Below the pieces are notes generated by a model. That model did no database searches and had not been told where the DNA came from. It worked only from the letters and a program-made list of their open reading frames with translations. The translations under genes were made by a program, and so were the position numbers. From Hyphomicrobium_B sp001006785 (lineage in GTDB: Bacteria > Pseudomonadota > Alphaproteobacteria > Rhizobiales > Hyphomicrobiaceae), in assembly GCF_001006785.1 (NCBI RefSeq), contig NZ_CDHO01000003.1, forward strand, positions 1,054,001 through 1,118,000: a stretch of DNA of 64,000 bases, given 5' to 3'. This document shows positions 50,966-59,905 of this stretch, in pieces. Numbering within the stretch: position 1 is the first letter of the stretch; each line of letters opens with the position of its first letter.

Positions 50966-52426
50966 TCAAGACTTCAGACCCATGCGAAATCCACCCCAGT
51001 GCCGTCCGCGAATGACAATCGGTGCCGAGATATCTTTCATTAGCGCATGCTGACCGCCGCCCATGTCTCGACGGTAAGTTTGTAGCAGGAAGGGTTGAGT
51101 GTTGCGTCCCGCGCGAAGCCCGGTACGGTCGTTAAAGATCCTGCGGTTGCGCGAGTTCGCGGCATTCCAGGACGGATCGGAACCCTGTGGCTTCGAATAC
51201 GCAAGATTGTGAGTCGGCAGATAGCCATTGCGATCGACGGCCGCACAAAATGCAATCCGGCTCGAACTCGCCAAAACTTGTTCCTGAATCGCAGGAAGAA
51301 CGCGATCCGTGTAGTCCATGAAGCGCGTTGCCACCTGCTGCGGGTTTGTGCCCGGAATTGGCTTATATTGCTCGTCAAAGAGCGCGTCCTGGGTAATCTC
51401 GCCTTTGTCCAGGCCTCGCTCAAAAACCGCTTTTATTTCGGCGGCGGCTTTTTGGCAGGTCAAGATGAGGGCGCTGTCTTTCGTCTCAAACCCTGCCTGG
51501 GCGATGAACAACATCAGGTCTTCGCTGATGCTCAGGATGTTCTCAGACCGCTCCCGCGTCTTGCTAAGTTGAGTACCGGCGGTTCCAACAACTGTCACGA
51601 GATCGCTGACCCGCTCGCTGACCTGTCGAGAATTCGTGGCATTGCTGTGGACAGGATCACCCAGATCCTCGATGCCGCTGGTCAATTGCTGGACGCTACT
51701 GACCAGTGACTGGATTTGTTGCGTCGAGCCCTTCGCGCTGTTCGAAGCCTCGATGGCAGATTGTGCCCACTCAGAATTGTGACGCGCGACTGCGAGCATT
51801 TGATCGAGTGTTCCTTGCAACGCTTGTAGGTTCGCCCTGTTCTCGAGAGAGAATTTACGAACCTGATTTGCGAGGGCCTTGATCGACTGGGCAATCACCG
51901 CAAAGCCGCGACCCGCGTCGCTGGCCCGCGCTGCCTCCACGCCGGCGTTGATTGCGATCATCTGGGTTTCCATCGAGATCGACTCGATCGCGGCACTTGC
52001 CTCTTGCACTTTAGCTATTGTATCGCGTGCTTGTTCGGCCGAGCGTGTGATGCCAATTATGCCCTCGCCCAGTGCCTGCATGTTATCTATGGCAGTCGCG
52101 AGAGTATCGGATACCTGCTCCGAACTCTTACTGAGGACGTGCCGCGTCTGATCGGCTGTGGTCTTCAGCTCGCCCATCGCCGTCCTGATCCGGTTATTGG
52201 TCTCAGTGCTGCGATCGACCGAGTCGACGACGTTTTCGAGCGTTTCGCGAAGGTGGTTGTTAAGGCCGGCGAGATCTTCGACAATCCCGGCGATATCAGC
52301 GATCTCAAGTCCAAGACGCCCCGCCCTATCGCCGATCTCACTAGCACGGGGCACTGCGGCGGTGCTCGCATCCTGGGGATCGAGCGTGGGCAAGGCCGGA
52401 ATTTTTGCACTGTCGAATTGAGACAC
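50966..52426 (-). CDS. soluble methyl-accepting chemotaxis protein with C-terminal sensor
   Basis: A 486-residue protein without membrane segments. After a short N-terminus, the coiled-coil signalling domain runs from about 25 to 290 and contains ESISMETQMIAINAGVEAAR and GRGFAVIAQSIKALANQVR. A C-terminal domain of about 150 residues follows, with RNGYLPTHNLAYS, RNRRIFNDRTGLRAGRN and RRDMGGGQHALMKDI, ending GRHWGGFRMG; this conserved end is found in other alphaproteobacterial cytoplasmic receptors and probably senses an intracellular signal. Start GTG 52426 (MSQFDSAKIP) follows AAAGGA; a longer frame from 52477 is possible. Confidence 0.85.
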   Translation of the reverse strand: MSQFDSAKIPALPTLDPQDASTAAVPRASEIGDRAGRLGLEIADIAGIVEDLAGLNNHLRETLENVVDSVDRSTETNNRIRTAMGELKTTADQTRHVLSKSSEQVSDTLATAIDNMQALGEGIIGITRSAEQARDTIAKVQEASAAIESISMETQMIAINAGVEAARASDAGRGFAVIAQSIKALANQVRKFSLENRANLQALQGTLDQMLAVARHNSEWAQSAIEASNSAKGSTQQIQSLVSSVQQLTSGIEDLGDPVHSNATNSRQVSERVSDLVTVVGTAGTQLSKTRERSENILSISEDLMLFIAQAGFETKDSALILTCQKAAAEIKAVFERGLDKGEITQDALFDEQYKPIPGTNPQQVATRFMDYTDRVLPAIQEQVLASSSRIAFCAAVDRNGYLPTHNLAYSKPQGSDPSWNAANSRNRRIFNDRTGLRAGRNTQPFLLQTYRRDMGGGQHALMKDISAPIVIRGRHWGGFRMGLKS

Positions 52427-52750
52427 CGGCGAAAATCCTTTCGCTGCGGGTTGAAGGCTTGGGCGGCAACAATGCAACTGACCGCGCGTCTTCTATCGGC
52501 TTACGAGGTGCGCAGAACGGCCGATTCGCACCCTTATGCCTCGGTGAACTAGCGGATTTGCAATGCGCTGCGTATTGGCACAAAGGGCAATTCTAAGGAC
52601 TTAGCCGATGCGACGTCTTAGGGCGTGCCATCTGAGGCTAGCAACTGCGGCCCGAACCTCTGGCAAGCTCACTACTTGTGCGTTCTCGCATAGCCTCTCG
52701 GCTAAGCGGCTATGCGTCTGAACTTAAAGATTTCTGCGATACAAGTTCGC
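52427..52750. other. intergenic region between soluble receptor and PilZ pseudogene
   Basis: About 320 bases with no gene recognised. The receptor promoter should lie near 52450-52550. No repeat or RNA gene seen. Confidence 0.4.
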
Positions 52751-53045
52751 TCAGCTTGCACGCAGAAAACTCTCACTAGCATCCTGCAGCATTGGCAAGT
52801 CAGGTCGCTGAAATTGAACGCCAATGCCGTCCACTGACCTGTGTATGATCCGGCAACCGAGACGGATTTGCAGCGACTCGATATGCAGAACGCAATCGTC
52901 GGGTATTGTTCGTTCGACCCATGATGATGAGCTTCGCGCCAACGGCTGAGACGTCAGTCACGACGCAGCTTGCGTACAGCACATCGGCCTTGGTGGAAAT
53001 GACGCCATTTAAAAGAGACTTGTACCTTGCAGACCGCCGGCGCAT
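52751..53045 (-). pseudogene. PilZ-domain gene broken by a frameshift
   Basis: Read from ATG 53045 (GGAGG at 53050-53054), the first frame gives MRRRSARYKSLLNGVISTKA and VVTDVSAVGAKLI, the PilZ RxxxR and DxSxxG signatures, then leaves the family pattern near 52920. A second frame takes over with RTIPDDCVLHIESLQIRLG and SVDGIGVQFQRP, the rest of the barrel, to a stop at 52751. One base gained or lost around 52915-52930 explains both. A sequencing error cannot be excluded. Confidence 0.75.
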
Positions 53046-53187
53046 GGAACCTCCTCGCGTTGGCGAAGAGGATTAGACCTTGATGTTTAATGCGAGGATA
53101 CGCTCCATCGAGCGATCGAGCGAAGAGGTTATTAATCCCCAAACTTAATGGATTATTTGATGTACGGCGGAGTGCGTAAATTCTGGC

Positions 53188-53469
53188 TCAATGACGCTCA
53201 AGGGGAACGAATGTCACGCCGATCGTGTCGTCAGTATCCCGATGAACGATGAGGCAATCCTTCAGCACATTGCGGGCGGGAACACTCAATCGCACCCGGC
53301 CGTGCATACCCTCGGCTTCCGCCGAGGCGATGCGCGCTCCGGTTTCAGAGAGATCAATCACGATGCATTCAACGGGCTGCCGCCCAGGCATTTCGAGCGT
53401 CCCTCTCAAAAATACTTTCTCGCGCCCCTTCTTGCCGCCGCGCCGTTCGCCGCCGTTTTTCATTGGCAT
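53188..53469 (-). CDS. PilZ-domain protein
   Basis: A 93-residue single-domain PilZ protein with a basic start (NGGERRGGKKGREKVFLRG) supplying arginines, CIVIDLSETGARI (the DxSxxG motif) and a barrel ending IGVTFVPLERH. Expected to bind cyclic di-GMP. ATG 53469 is chosen; an in-frame ATG 53463 and a TTG 53478 are alternatives. It lies upstream of the frameshifted PilZ gene, possibly a duplicate. Confidence 0.82.
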   Translation of the reverse strand: MPMKNGGERRGGKKGREKVFLRGTLEMPGRQPVECIVIDLSETGARIASAEAEGMHGRVRLSVPARNVLKDCLIVHRDTDDTIGVTFVPLERH

Positions 53470-53526
53470 CGCCCCCAATTCCCCTCAAAAACGTGACTAT
53501 TGCTGATGGCGACAACGCTCGCGGAC

Positions 53527-53540
53527 ATTGACGCAGATCA
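53527..53540 (+). promoter_or_regulatory. FNR/FixK-type binding site
   Basis: TTGAC-GCAG-ATCAA, matching the TTGAT-N4-ATCAA consensus of FNR/FixK/CRP-type regulators at nine of ten positions. It lies at the start of the plus-strand frame at 53543 and between genes of both strands, so the regulated gene is not clear. Confidence 0.5.
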
Positions 53541-53542
53541 AT

Positions 53543-53815
53543 ATGAGGGACCACGCCATTCACCGAAGTGTGGCTGCAGGATCTGATCACGGGGTTCTCG
53601 ATTTGGAGCGTCAGTTGGCGCAAATGGATTTGTGCTTCCGCGGGGTGCCAACAACGGACATCAAGCACTCGCGCGTTTGGCCGGTCCCTGCCGATGACTT
53701 ATGGCGGCTATGGCGTGATGCAGAGAAAGCGGACGTCAGCCAACATCCAAGTAGGGTAATTGCCAACCATCCGCGGTTTACCGAAAGCGGACTTTGTGGC
53801 CGCCTTGTCTGCTAG
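53543..53815 (+). CDS. doubtful small open frame
   Basis: A 90-codon frame beginning MRDHAIHRSVAAGSDHGVLD and ending in SGLCGRLVC. No known family and no clear ribosome site; the FNR-type site immediately precedes it. It may be a remnant of a lost gene. The rest of 53470-53880 holds nothing recognisable. Confidence 0.22.
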   Translation: MRDHAIHRSVAAGSDHGVLDLERQLAQMDLCFRGVPTTDIKHSRVWPVPADDLWRLWRDAEKADVSQHPSRVIANHPRFTESGLCGRLVC

Positions 53816-53880
53816 GGCCATAGCAGACAACTGCGGATCGCTCGTCGATGTTAGCTTGCGACCGGTCGCGGATGATTTCA

Positions 53881-54579
53881 CTAGTGCAGCCATGAAAAGG
53901 CGCGTCGCAGAAATGCCTCGCCGTCCTTCCGAATAATCTCTCCATGCGCGACCACCACATGCTCGGGATGCTTGTCCATCAAAGCCTGGATTTTAGGCCG
54001 CGCGCTCGCGCGGTGACGAAAGCTGATCCGATAATCGATTGGCGGATAGCCGCACCCATCAATCATCTTCGACAGCCTCGCGATGCGCCGCATCCACCAT
54101 GGCCAGTGAAGTTTCAGAAACCGCTCGCTAAAGGTCTGCGATAGATCGGCAATGATGACCGTTCGAGAAACACGGTGGAAGAACATGAGTTCGTCCAAAA
54201 ATGGCGAGTTGGTGAAGTAGGCTTGATCGATCTGTCCGGCCCAGTCCAACGGCGGGTCGTCGGCAAGCGCATCCCAGAATTTGAGGTCGCGACATCTAGC
54301 GATCGTCGATGCCGTGGCCCACAACTTCGCAGTTGGAAACGCCGCCTGCCATTCACCCAGGAAGAGGTAGTGCAGTTTGTTAGGGCTGACGATGTGCCGA
54401 ACCGGCCCCAAGGCTCGTACCGCACCTTCAATTTTCGCATTTTTCTTGATTGGCGACCACAGCCAGAGCCCACCGTCGGCAAGCCGCACGATCACCATCC
54501 GTGTCGGGTACTCGAAACCGTGAAACGAGACAATGCCGCCATCGGCAACCCAAACTTCTGGTCCGAGAGAGTCAAGCAT
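53881..54579 (-). CDS. DUF4336 protein
   Basis: A 232-residue protein of the DUF4336 family, related to metallo-beta-lactamase folds: SFHGFEYPTRMVIVRLADGG, VRHIVSPNKLHYLFLGEWQ, and a late VVVAHGEIIRKDGE. Family function is unknown. A soluble cytoplasmic enzyme is likely. The start ATG at 54579 fits the family. Confidence 0.85.
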   Translation of the reverse strand: MLDSLGPEVWVADGGIVSFHGFEYPTRMVIVRLADGGLWLWSPIKKNAKIEGAVRALGPVRHIVSPNKLHYLFLGEWQAAFPTAKLWATASTIARCRDLKFWDALADDPPLDWAGQIDQAYFTNSPFLDELMFFHRVSRTVIIADLSQTFSERFLKLHWPWWMRRIARLSKMIDGCGYPPIDYRISFRHRASARPKIQALMDKHPEHVVVAHGEIIRKDGEAFLRRAFSWLH

Positions 54580-55155
54580 GGACGTAGATTTAAGTAGTCA
54601 AATGTCCGCTTTCCAGTGAAGACCGCTCAGGGTCGGGGACGAAGGTTCGCTCCGAAGTGGAACCAGCGAAAGAGAGACGACCGCTTTGCACTCGACGGCG
54701 GTCTACGTGAGCGGCCCCGCGAAGGCCTGCGTCGGACCAGAAGCGGAATTTCAGCCTTATACAGTTGGGATTTCAGTTGAGCCGACGCGGTGGCTCACGA
54801 GTTTCTCCACCGCTGACGACGCGTGCGAGAATCTATGCCACCGACCACTGCCGCCTGAACGGTGTACCCAAGCCGCGCCCTCGCCTGAGGTTCCGCATCC
54901 GTCGCTCCGTCGACGAGACTTGCCGCCTTTCAGTGCGCAGCGCATCTAGCGAGTTGGGACATGAACGTCTCGTAGAACGGTCCCATGATCGCCTTGGGCT
55001 TCTCGTCGTGCTGGCTTTGGGCCCAACCGAGCGGTGCTGGCGATGAGCAGTGCCGAGAAAGCAGAAGTCGTTTTTGGTGCCGGTTGCCACGGGCATAGCC
55101 GTTCGTGCAACGACTGCAGCACCTTCAAGTGCGAGGTATCGGTCATTCGATGAAA
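54580..55155. other. gene-poor region
   Basis: About 575 bases without a supportable gene. Several short frames on both strands overlap each other and show no conserved pattern; it may hold decayed sequence. No RNA or repeat was recognised. Confidence 0.45.
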
Positions 55156-56334
55156 TTAGTTGCTGCAATCCGTCGGCGCAGACTTTCCTGCGAAGCGGTC
55201 CGCGATCCAATCGACGGAGGGTTGTGCGGCATCGCGACTGATCATGCCATGGCCGACGCCGTCGTAGGTCAGCATTTCGATGCGCGAGCCCGCTTCGCAA
55301 AGTAATTTCGCATAGGCTTTCGTGACGGGAGGGTCGACGACGTTGTCAACGGAACCCTGGGCAATCAGGACGGGAATATCGGGCGGGAGTTTTCCGATCG
55401 TATTTTGTGCGAGCAGATCCTTCCACGGTTGAAGCGCGGTCGGATCTTTGACCTTCAGAAAGTCCTGCGAGAGGTCTTTGCCGATCGCTGCGCGCGGTCG
55501 AATATCGATGATGGATTCGAGGCAGATATTCGCCAGACGGTCGACATGGGGAACAGCGTCCGGGACGATAATTTCGCTCATTTGTGCCCCGAACACACGC
55601 TGCCAAGACCACAGTGTCATCGCGAGAAGGTTCTTGCCGCCGGCGGTCGTGATATCGTCGCGCAGTAGTGTTCCGAGATCTGTCGCGGGGGCGGCCGCGA
55701 CGAGACCAAGTACGCTGATATCCGGTGCGTATGATTTCGCGATCTTTGCGGCGTAGAGAACGGCTTGGCCGCCCTGCGAGTGTCCCCAAAGGACGGTGCG
55801 AGTTCCAATCCCTGCATCGGCGAGCGTATGCGCCGCTCGGATTGAGTCAAGCACCGCGCGCCCTTCGCTGTCGCCGACGAGATAGGGATGCGGTCCGGGC
55901 GTTCCTAAGCCTGGGTAGTCGCTCGCCGCGATGGCGAAGCCGCGCTCCAACATCATGTGCAGCCCGGGAATCTGCTGGTGAAAGAAGATCGCGAGCGTCG
56001 GCGCACAGCGGGGAACGATGCCCGTGGTAGGATGCGCCCAGCCGACGACCGGCCAGCCTCCTGTTGGCGGCGTTCCATTGGGCACGATGACGGCGCCGGA
56101 CACGGCGATCGGTTCGCCCTTGAGACCTACTGAGCGGTAAAGCACCCGCACCGTCCGCGCGCCGAACCAGCTGTCGCTCATCGGCTCTGTGCGGATGATC
56201 GAACCCGGCGGCCCCGATATCTCCTTCGGCGATGCCTGATAAAACAGCGTCTGTGCACCTGCGGGTGATGGCAAAAATACTGCGTCCAACGAAAGAAGCG
56301 CGGCGACCACCGCCCACAGGATCTTACCGCTCAT
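55156..56334 (-). CDS. secreted lipase-family alpha/beta hydrolase
   Basis: A 392-residue protein with a signal peptide (cleavage near SPAGA-QT). It matches the secretory lipase family: TVRVLYRSVGLKGEPIAVSG, HPTTGIVPRCAPTLA, ASDYPGLGTPGPHPYLVG, the nucleophile elbow VLWGHSQGGQAVLYAA and the C-terminal ILTYDGVGHGMI type histidine in LTYDGVGHGMISRD. Aspartate in GSVDNVVDPP. The substrate is unknown; an exported lipase or esterase. Confidence 0.9.
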   Translation of the reverse strand: MSGKILWAVVAALLSLDAVFLPSPAGAQTLFYQASPKEISGPPGSIIRTEPMSDSWFGARTVRVLYRSVGLKGEPIAVSGAVIVPNGTPPTGGWPVVGWAHPTTGIVPRCAPTLAIFFHQQIPGLHMMLERGFAIAASDYPGLGTPGPHPYLVGDSEGRAVLDSIRAAHTLADAGIGTRTVLWGHSQGGQAVLYAAKIAKSYAPDISVLGLVAAAPATDLGTLLRDDITTAGGKNLLAMTLWSWQRVFGAQMSEIIVPDAVPHVDRLANICLESIIDIRPRAAIGKDLSQDFLKVKDPTALQPWKDLLAQNTIGKLPPDIPVLIAQGSVDNVVDPPVTKAYAKLLCEAGSRIEMLTYDGVGHGMISRDAAQPSVDWIADRFAGKSAPTDCSN

Positions 56335-56826
56335 AGACGAACCTCAAATTTCCATGGGCATTGGCCGTAATGCGAATGCGATCGGGCAGTACAGCAATGC
56401 CCTCCAGCGTGTTGATTGCGAGATGACCTTCACGCCGGAAACCGTACGGAAGCTTTTGGTTGAGGTGGTCGTTCGCCGAGGCCATGACGGCATCGAGACG
56501 GTCCTTGAAGGAAACGCTAAGGCTATCGTGAAGCGCGAGTGCCGTCCACACATGGGAGCAACCATCGACGCTGCCAAGACGCCGGCGCCTGCTGGCCAGC
56601 AGGCGGATAGCTTTCGTCAGATGCGGGTGCTTTGGTCCAATACAGACCGTTCGGCGACACGGATAGCCAAACGGTGTGTGCTTTCCGCGTCTGCAAATCG
56701 ACGACCCGGGCCAAGGCGTGTCTGCGTTCCAATTGGATGCCTAAGGCGTCTTTGGTCGTCGCTGGACAACGGGATAATTTGCTCGTAAAAACACCAAATG
56801 GTTAATTAACATTCTGGTGTCCTACC
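56335..56826 (-). other. region with a possible gene remnant upstream of the lipase
   Basis: The minus frame ending at 56324 (overlapping the lipase start by 11 bases) encodes about 75 codons with FKDRLDAVMASANDHLNQKL and a beta-rich GIAVLPDRIRITANAHGNLR ending FVYER. It resembles the C-terminal end of large DUF4403-type exported proteins, of which the rest is missing. The remainder of the region carries no recognisable gene. Confidence 0.3.
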
Positions 56827-57174
56827 GTGAAAGACCCTCTAAGCCGCACCTTCGCCGCGCTCGCCGATCCGACTCGGCGCGCGATGCTCGCCAGGTTGTC
56901 CGAGGGTGAAGCCAACGTATCCGACCTCGCCGAGCCGTTCCTCACATACATGAGCCCTTCCGCGGTGACCAAACATCTGAAGGTGCTGGAAAACGCCGGG
57001 CTCATCACCAAGGGGCGCAAAGCGCAATGGCGTCCCTGCCACCTCAACGGCGAGCCACTGCGCGAGGCAGTGGATTGGATGGAGCAGCACCGGGTTGCAG
57101 GGGAAGAGCAGCTCGATCGGCTCGGCGCCTATCTGAAATCGAAAAGCAAAGGAACTCGTCGTGGCCACACATAA
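56827..57174 (+). CDS. ArsR-family transcriptional regulator
   Basis: A 115-residue winged-helix repressor: FAALADPTRRAMLARLSEGE, LTYMSPSAVTKHLKVLENAG and KGRKAQWRPCHLNGEPL. The start is a GTG at 56827. It lacks the ArsR metal-site cysteine pair, so it belongs to the group that controls AHSA1/SRPBCC genes. It overlaps the next gene by 14 bases. Confidence 0.93.
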   Translation: MKDPLSRTFAALADPTRRAMLARLSEGEANVSDLAEPFLTYMSPSAVTKHLKVLENAGLITKGRKAQWRPCHLNGEPLREAVDWMEQHRVAGEEQLDRLGAYLKSKSKGTRRGHT

Positions 57175-58102
57175 GAAGTCAAACATCATCTCGCTCACGC
57201 GCGTCTACGACGCGCCGCTGCGGGCTGTCTGGGAAGCGTGGACCATTCCAGAGGAGGTGGCGCAGTGGTGGGGCCCGCGCGGCTTCACGCTGACAACTCA
57301 CAACCACGACCTGCGTACCGGCGGCCACTGGCACTACACCATGCATGGGCCGGACGGCACCGACTACGAGAATACGACACAGTATCTCGAGGTCGTGCCC
57401 ATGCAGCGCATGATCTACGACCACGGCGGCCATAAGGATCGCCCGCCGCTGTTCCGTGTGACGGCGCTTTTTACCGAACGCAACGGCCGGACCCAGCTCG
57501 ACATGAGCATGGAGTTCGCGACGCCCGAAGTCACGACCGAAATGCGCGGTTTCATCAAGAAAGCTGGCGGCGAAGCAACGTGGGATCGCTTGGCCGAGTA
57601 TCTGGGGAAACGGCACGCGGGAGTGGAGCAGTTCTTCATCGCGCGCACGTTCGATGCTCCCATCGAGCGGGTGTACGAGATGTGGACCGATCCCGATCAT
57701 CTCGCACAATGGCTGCCGCCGACTGGCGCCACCATGCGGTTCCTGCGAGCCGAACCACGTATCGGAGGCACGTCGTTCTATTCCATGACGATGGCAAACG
57801 GCACAGTTCTGTTTGGTCGGGTATCCTACCTGGCACTCGAAAGGCCGACCCGCATCGTCTACAGGCAGCAATTCTGTGACGACAAGGAGCAGGTAATCGT
57901 GGCGCCGTTCTTCACACACTGGCCGCGAGCCATGCTCACGGAAGTAGAGTTGGTTTCAGAAGCGCCAGATCGAACCCGAGTGTCTTTACGCTGGGAACCT
58001 CAGGAAGCGTCCGCCGCTGACATCGCAGAGTTCATCAAGCAACGTGGCGGCATGACAATGGGCTGGACCGGCTCATTTGATAAATTGGAGGCATTGGCGT
58101 AG
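57161..58102 (+). CDS. tandem AHSA1/SRPBCC-domain protein
   Basis: A 313-residue protein made of two START-like domains in series. The first (about 8-155) has RVYDAPLRAVWEAWTIPEEV and AQWWGPRGFTLTTHNHDLR; the second (about 160-310) has ARTFDAPIERVYEMWTDPDH and AQWLPPTGATMRFLRAEPR. Such domains bind hydrophobic ligands. Each normally occurs as a separate gene beside an ArsR regulator; here two are fused. The start is a GTG at 57161, overlapping ArsR. Confidence 0.9.
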   Translation: MATHKKSNIISLTRVYDAPLRAVWEAWTIPEEVAQWWGPRGFTLTTHNHDLRTGGHWHYTMHGPDGTDYENTTQYLEVVPMQRMIYDHGGHKDRPPLFRVTALFTERNGRTQLDMSMEFATPEVTTEMRGFIKKAGGEATWDRLAEYLGKRHAGVEQFFIARTFDAPIERVYEMWTDPDHLAQWLPPTGATMRFLRAEPRIGGTSFYSMTMANGTVLFGRVSYLALERPTRIVYRQQFCDDKEQVIVAPFFTHWPRAMLTEVELVSEAPDRTRVSLRWEPQEASAADIAEFIKQRGGMTMGWTGSFDKLEALA

Positions 58103-58312
58103 CGGCGCAGTCGTTGTTACGGTGCATGCGGCCGTTGGGGCCGGGTCTGGCGTTCATGCAGCGCCACTGTAGAGGACACATTCGCAACGGCCGCTTGCTC
58201 TGCAAAGCGGCTATCGGTCGGTGTCCCGGGCCCGCCGTGCGGCCCGTGACGGTAAGGGAAGCGCCAGCATCGCGTTGAGTCCGACCTCCGCGCTAGGTCG
58301 ATCGGTTTAATC

Positions 58313-58637
58313 CTATGCAGCCTTCAGATCTCTTCCAGCCCGCCAGAGATTATATTGGACCTGCAGGCCTAGCCAGAATTCTGCCGAGCCACCAAACATG
58401 CGCTCGAGGCGGAGTGCCATCGGAGCGGTTATAGCCGTCTTGCCGTCGAGCAGGTCATAAAGGGGCTCTGCGGCTAATTCCGAGCTTCGTTGCCGCCTTG
58501 ATCTTCGTATCGCCGCTGCCCTCGATCGCATCGGCGATCGAAGCGCCGCGATGCGGCAACGGAAAACCCGGATGCGGAGCCGTTGACGGGTGAACGGTGA
58601 CGATATCGGGGTTGCCCGGCTTGGCCTGTTCCAGCAT
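58313..58637 (-). pseudogene. HigA-like antitoxin gene broken by a frameshift
   Basis: The distal frame reads YDLLDGKTAITAPMALRLER and MFGGSAEFWLGLQVQYNLW, the C-terminal two thirds of a HigA-family antitoxin. The proximal frame ends TKLGISRRAPL then stop. Removing one G from the GGGG run at 58462-58465 (plus strand) joins them as GISRRALYDLLDGK, the normal family sequence. The start is uncertain and the first part is degraded. No intact HigB toxin was seen beside it. Confidence 0.75.
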
Positions 58638-58782
58638 GCGCTGCTCCAGCCTCGAGTTCGTTCATACGGACGGCCGCTGCCCGAGGGTCACTCCCATTCT
58701 CGACCATTGTCACGAGCGCCTTGATCTTGCGCTCGACGGCGGCCAGTCACGTTTCGCTCGCTGTCAATTGTTGAAGGACAGC

Positions 58783-59715
58783 CTAGAACTTCACCGTTCC
58801 GGAGATCATTGTCGAACTACCCTCCCAACGCTTGTCTGCGTTGAATTCCTGATAAAAGCGCGCGCTGAGGATGACCGGTGTCTTATCGACAAGCGTCGTG
58901 TACGTGAGCGCCGGACCTATGGCGTCGACGCTTCCTTCAAACGGCCCGAGCACGGCGCCAGTACCGGAGTCACCAGTCAACTGGCGATAGTCATAGCCGG
59001 CGACGCCAATGACCAGTCCGGTGCAGACTTCCCGCCCGATTGCCCACTCGAAGTGGAAATCCGTGCCGCTTTGATAATCCGTTGCCGTGTTCTCGAAATT
59101 GAATGTCACGCCAACGGTGCCATTAAATTGGAGCTTTGAGGTCTTCTCAGTCCACGTGAAGCTCCAGCCCGTATCGATGCCCGGCCGGTTGAGGCCGATG
59201 TCCGGTTTGAACCCCACCTCGTACCGACCGCTTGGCGCAACGACCTGCACATAGGCAGTATGAGCAAAATCTCCGCTCTGCCATCCGAGTTGTGCTCTCG
59301 TGGTGATATCGCCCAATCCCCAGCCCGCGGTTTCGCGCTCGACCGGCGGTAGAGGGGGAGCACTCACATTGGCTCTCATGCTGATGTGGCCGGCGGGCAC
59401 CGTCACGGCAAGACCGAAATTACCGCCAAGGATTTTTCGATCCGGCACGTAGAGGCCGTTGATAAAAGCCTGGAAGAAATCAACGCGAGCGCCTGCGTTG
59501 AGAGTCACGTTTCCCAACGTCACCGCGCGGCCGATCTTTCCTGAATAGAAGCCGCTTCCGACGGTTAAATAGGTACCGGGCGGCGGCGTTACGCCCGCGC
59601 CAAACGCCGATCCGCCGAGCCCGTAAGAAGAGAAGCCCGCTTCATCTGCGCGTGCGGACGAGACGCCGGACAGAGCAAAAACCGCAATGACCGCGAAAGC
59701 AGATTGTGTGCGCAT
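58783..59715 (-). CDS. outer-membrane MetA-like (phenol degradation) protein
   Basis: A 310-residue exported protein. Signal peptide about 1-24 (SSARA-DEA). The mature part is beta-rich with PPPGTYLTVGSGFYSGKIGR, a periodic pattern through QLGWQSGDFAHTAYVQVVAP and a C-terminal aromatic residue (TMISGTVKF), as in outer-membrane barrels of the phenol_MetA_deg family. Start ATG 59715. It may be the outer component for the downstream-to-upstream HlyD set. Confidence 0.82.
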   Translation of the reverse strand: MRTQSAFAVIAVFALSGVSSARADEAGFSSYGLGGSAFGAGVTPPPGTYLTVGSGFYSGKIGRAVTLGNVTLNAGARVDFFQAFINGLYVPDRKILGGNFGLAVTVPAGHISMRANVSAPPLPPVERETAGWGLGDITTRAQLGWQSGDFAHTAYVQVVAPSGRYEVGFKPDIGLNRPGIDTGWSFTWTEKTSKLQFNGTVGVTFNFENTATDYQSGTDFHFEWAIGREVCTGLVIGVAGYDYRQLTGDSGTGAVLGPFEGSVDAIGPALTYTTLVDKTPVILSARFYQEFNADKRWEGSSTMISGTVKF

Positions 59716-59905
59716 TCCGAGACCCCCATCCCGTCGAAAACGCAAACCGCTTACACAGTACGCTTATCTTCTAATGGTCGTTCAATCTGTTGCGGTACGG
59801 TCACGGCAGACTGATTTTAAGCATCGATTGAGCATTCGGATTCATCAAGTCACCCCCGGGCTGGCACGGGAGCCTACACGGATTGCTCACTCGGAAATGC
59901 TGAGT

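Noticed and set aside
54833..55300. Minus-strand frame between the DUF4336 and lipase genes
   Set aside because: Overlaps the lipase end, has no signal or family pattern, and no ribosome site.
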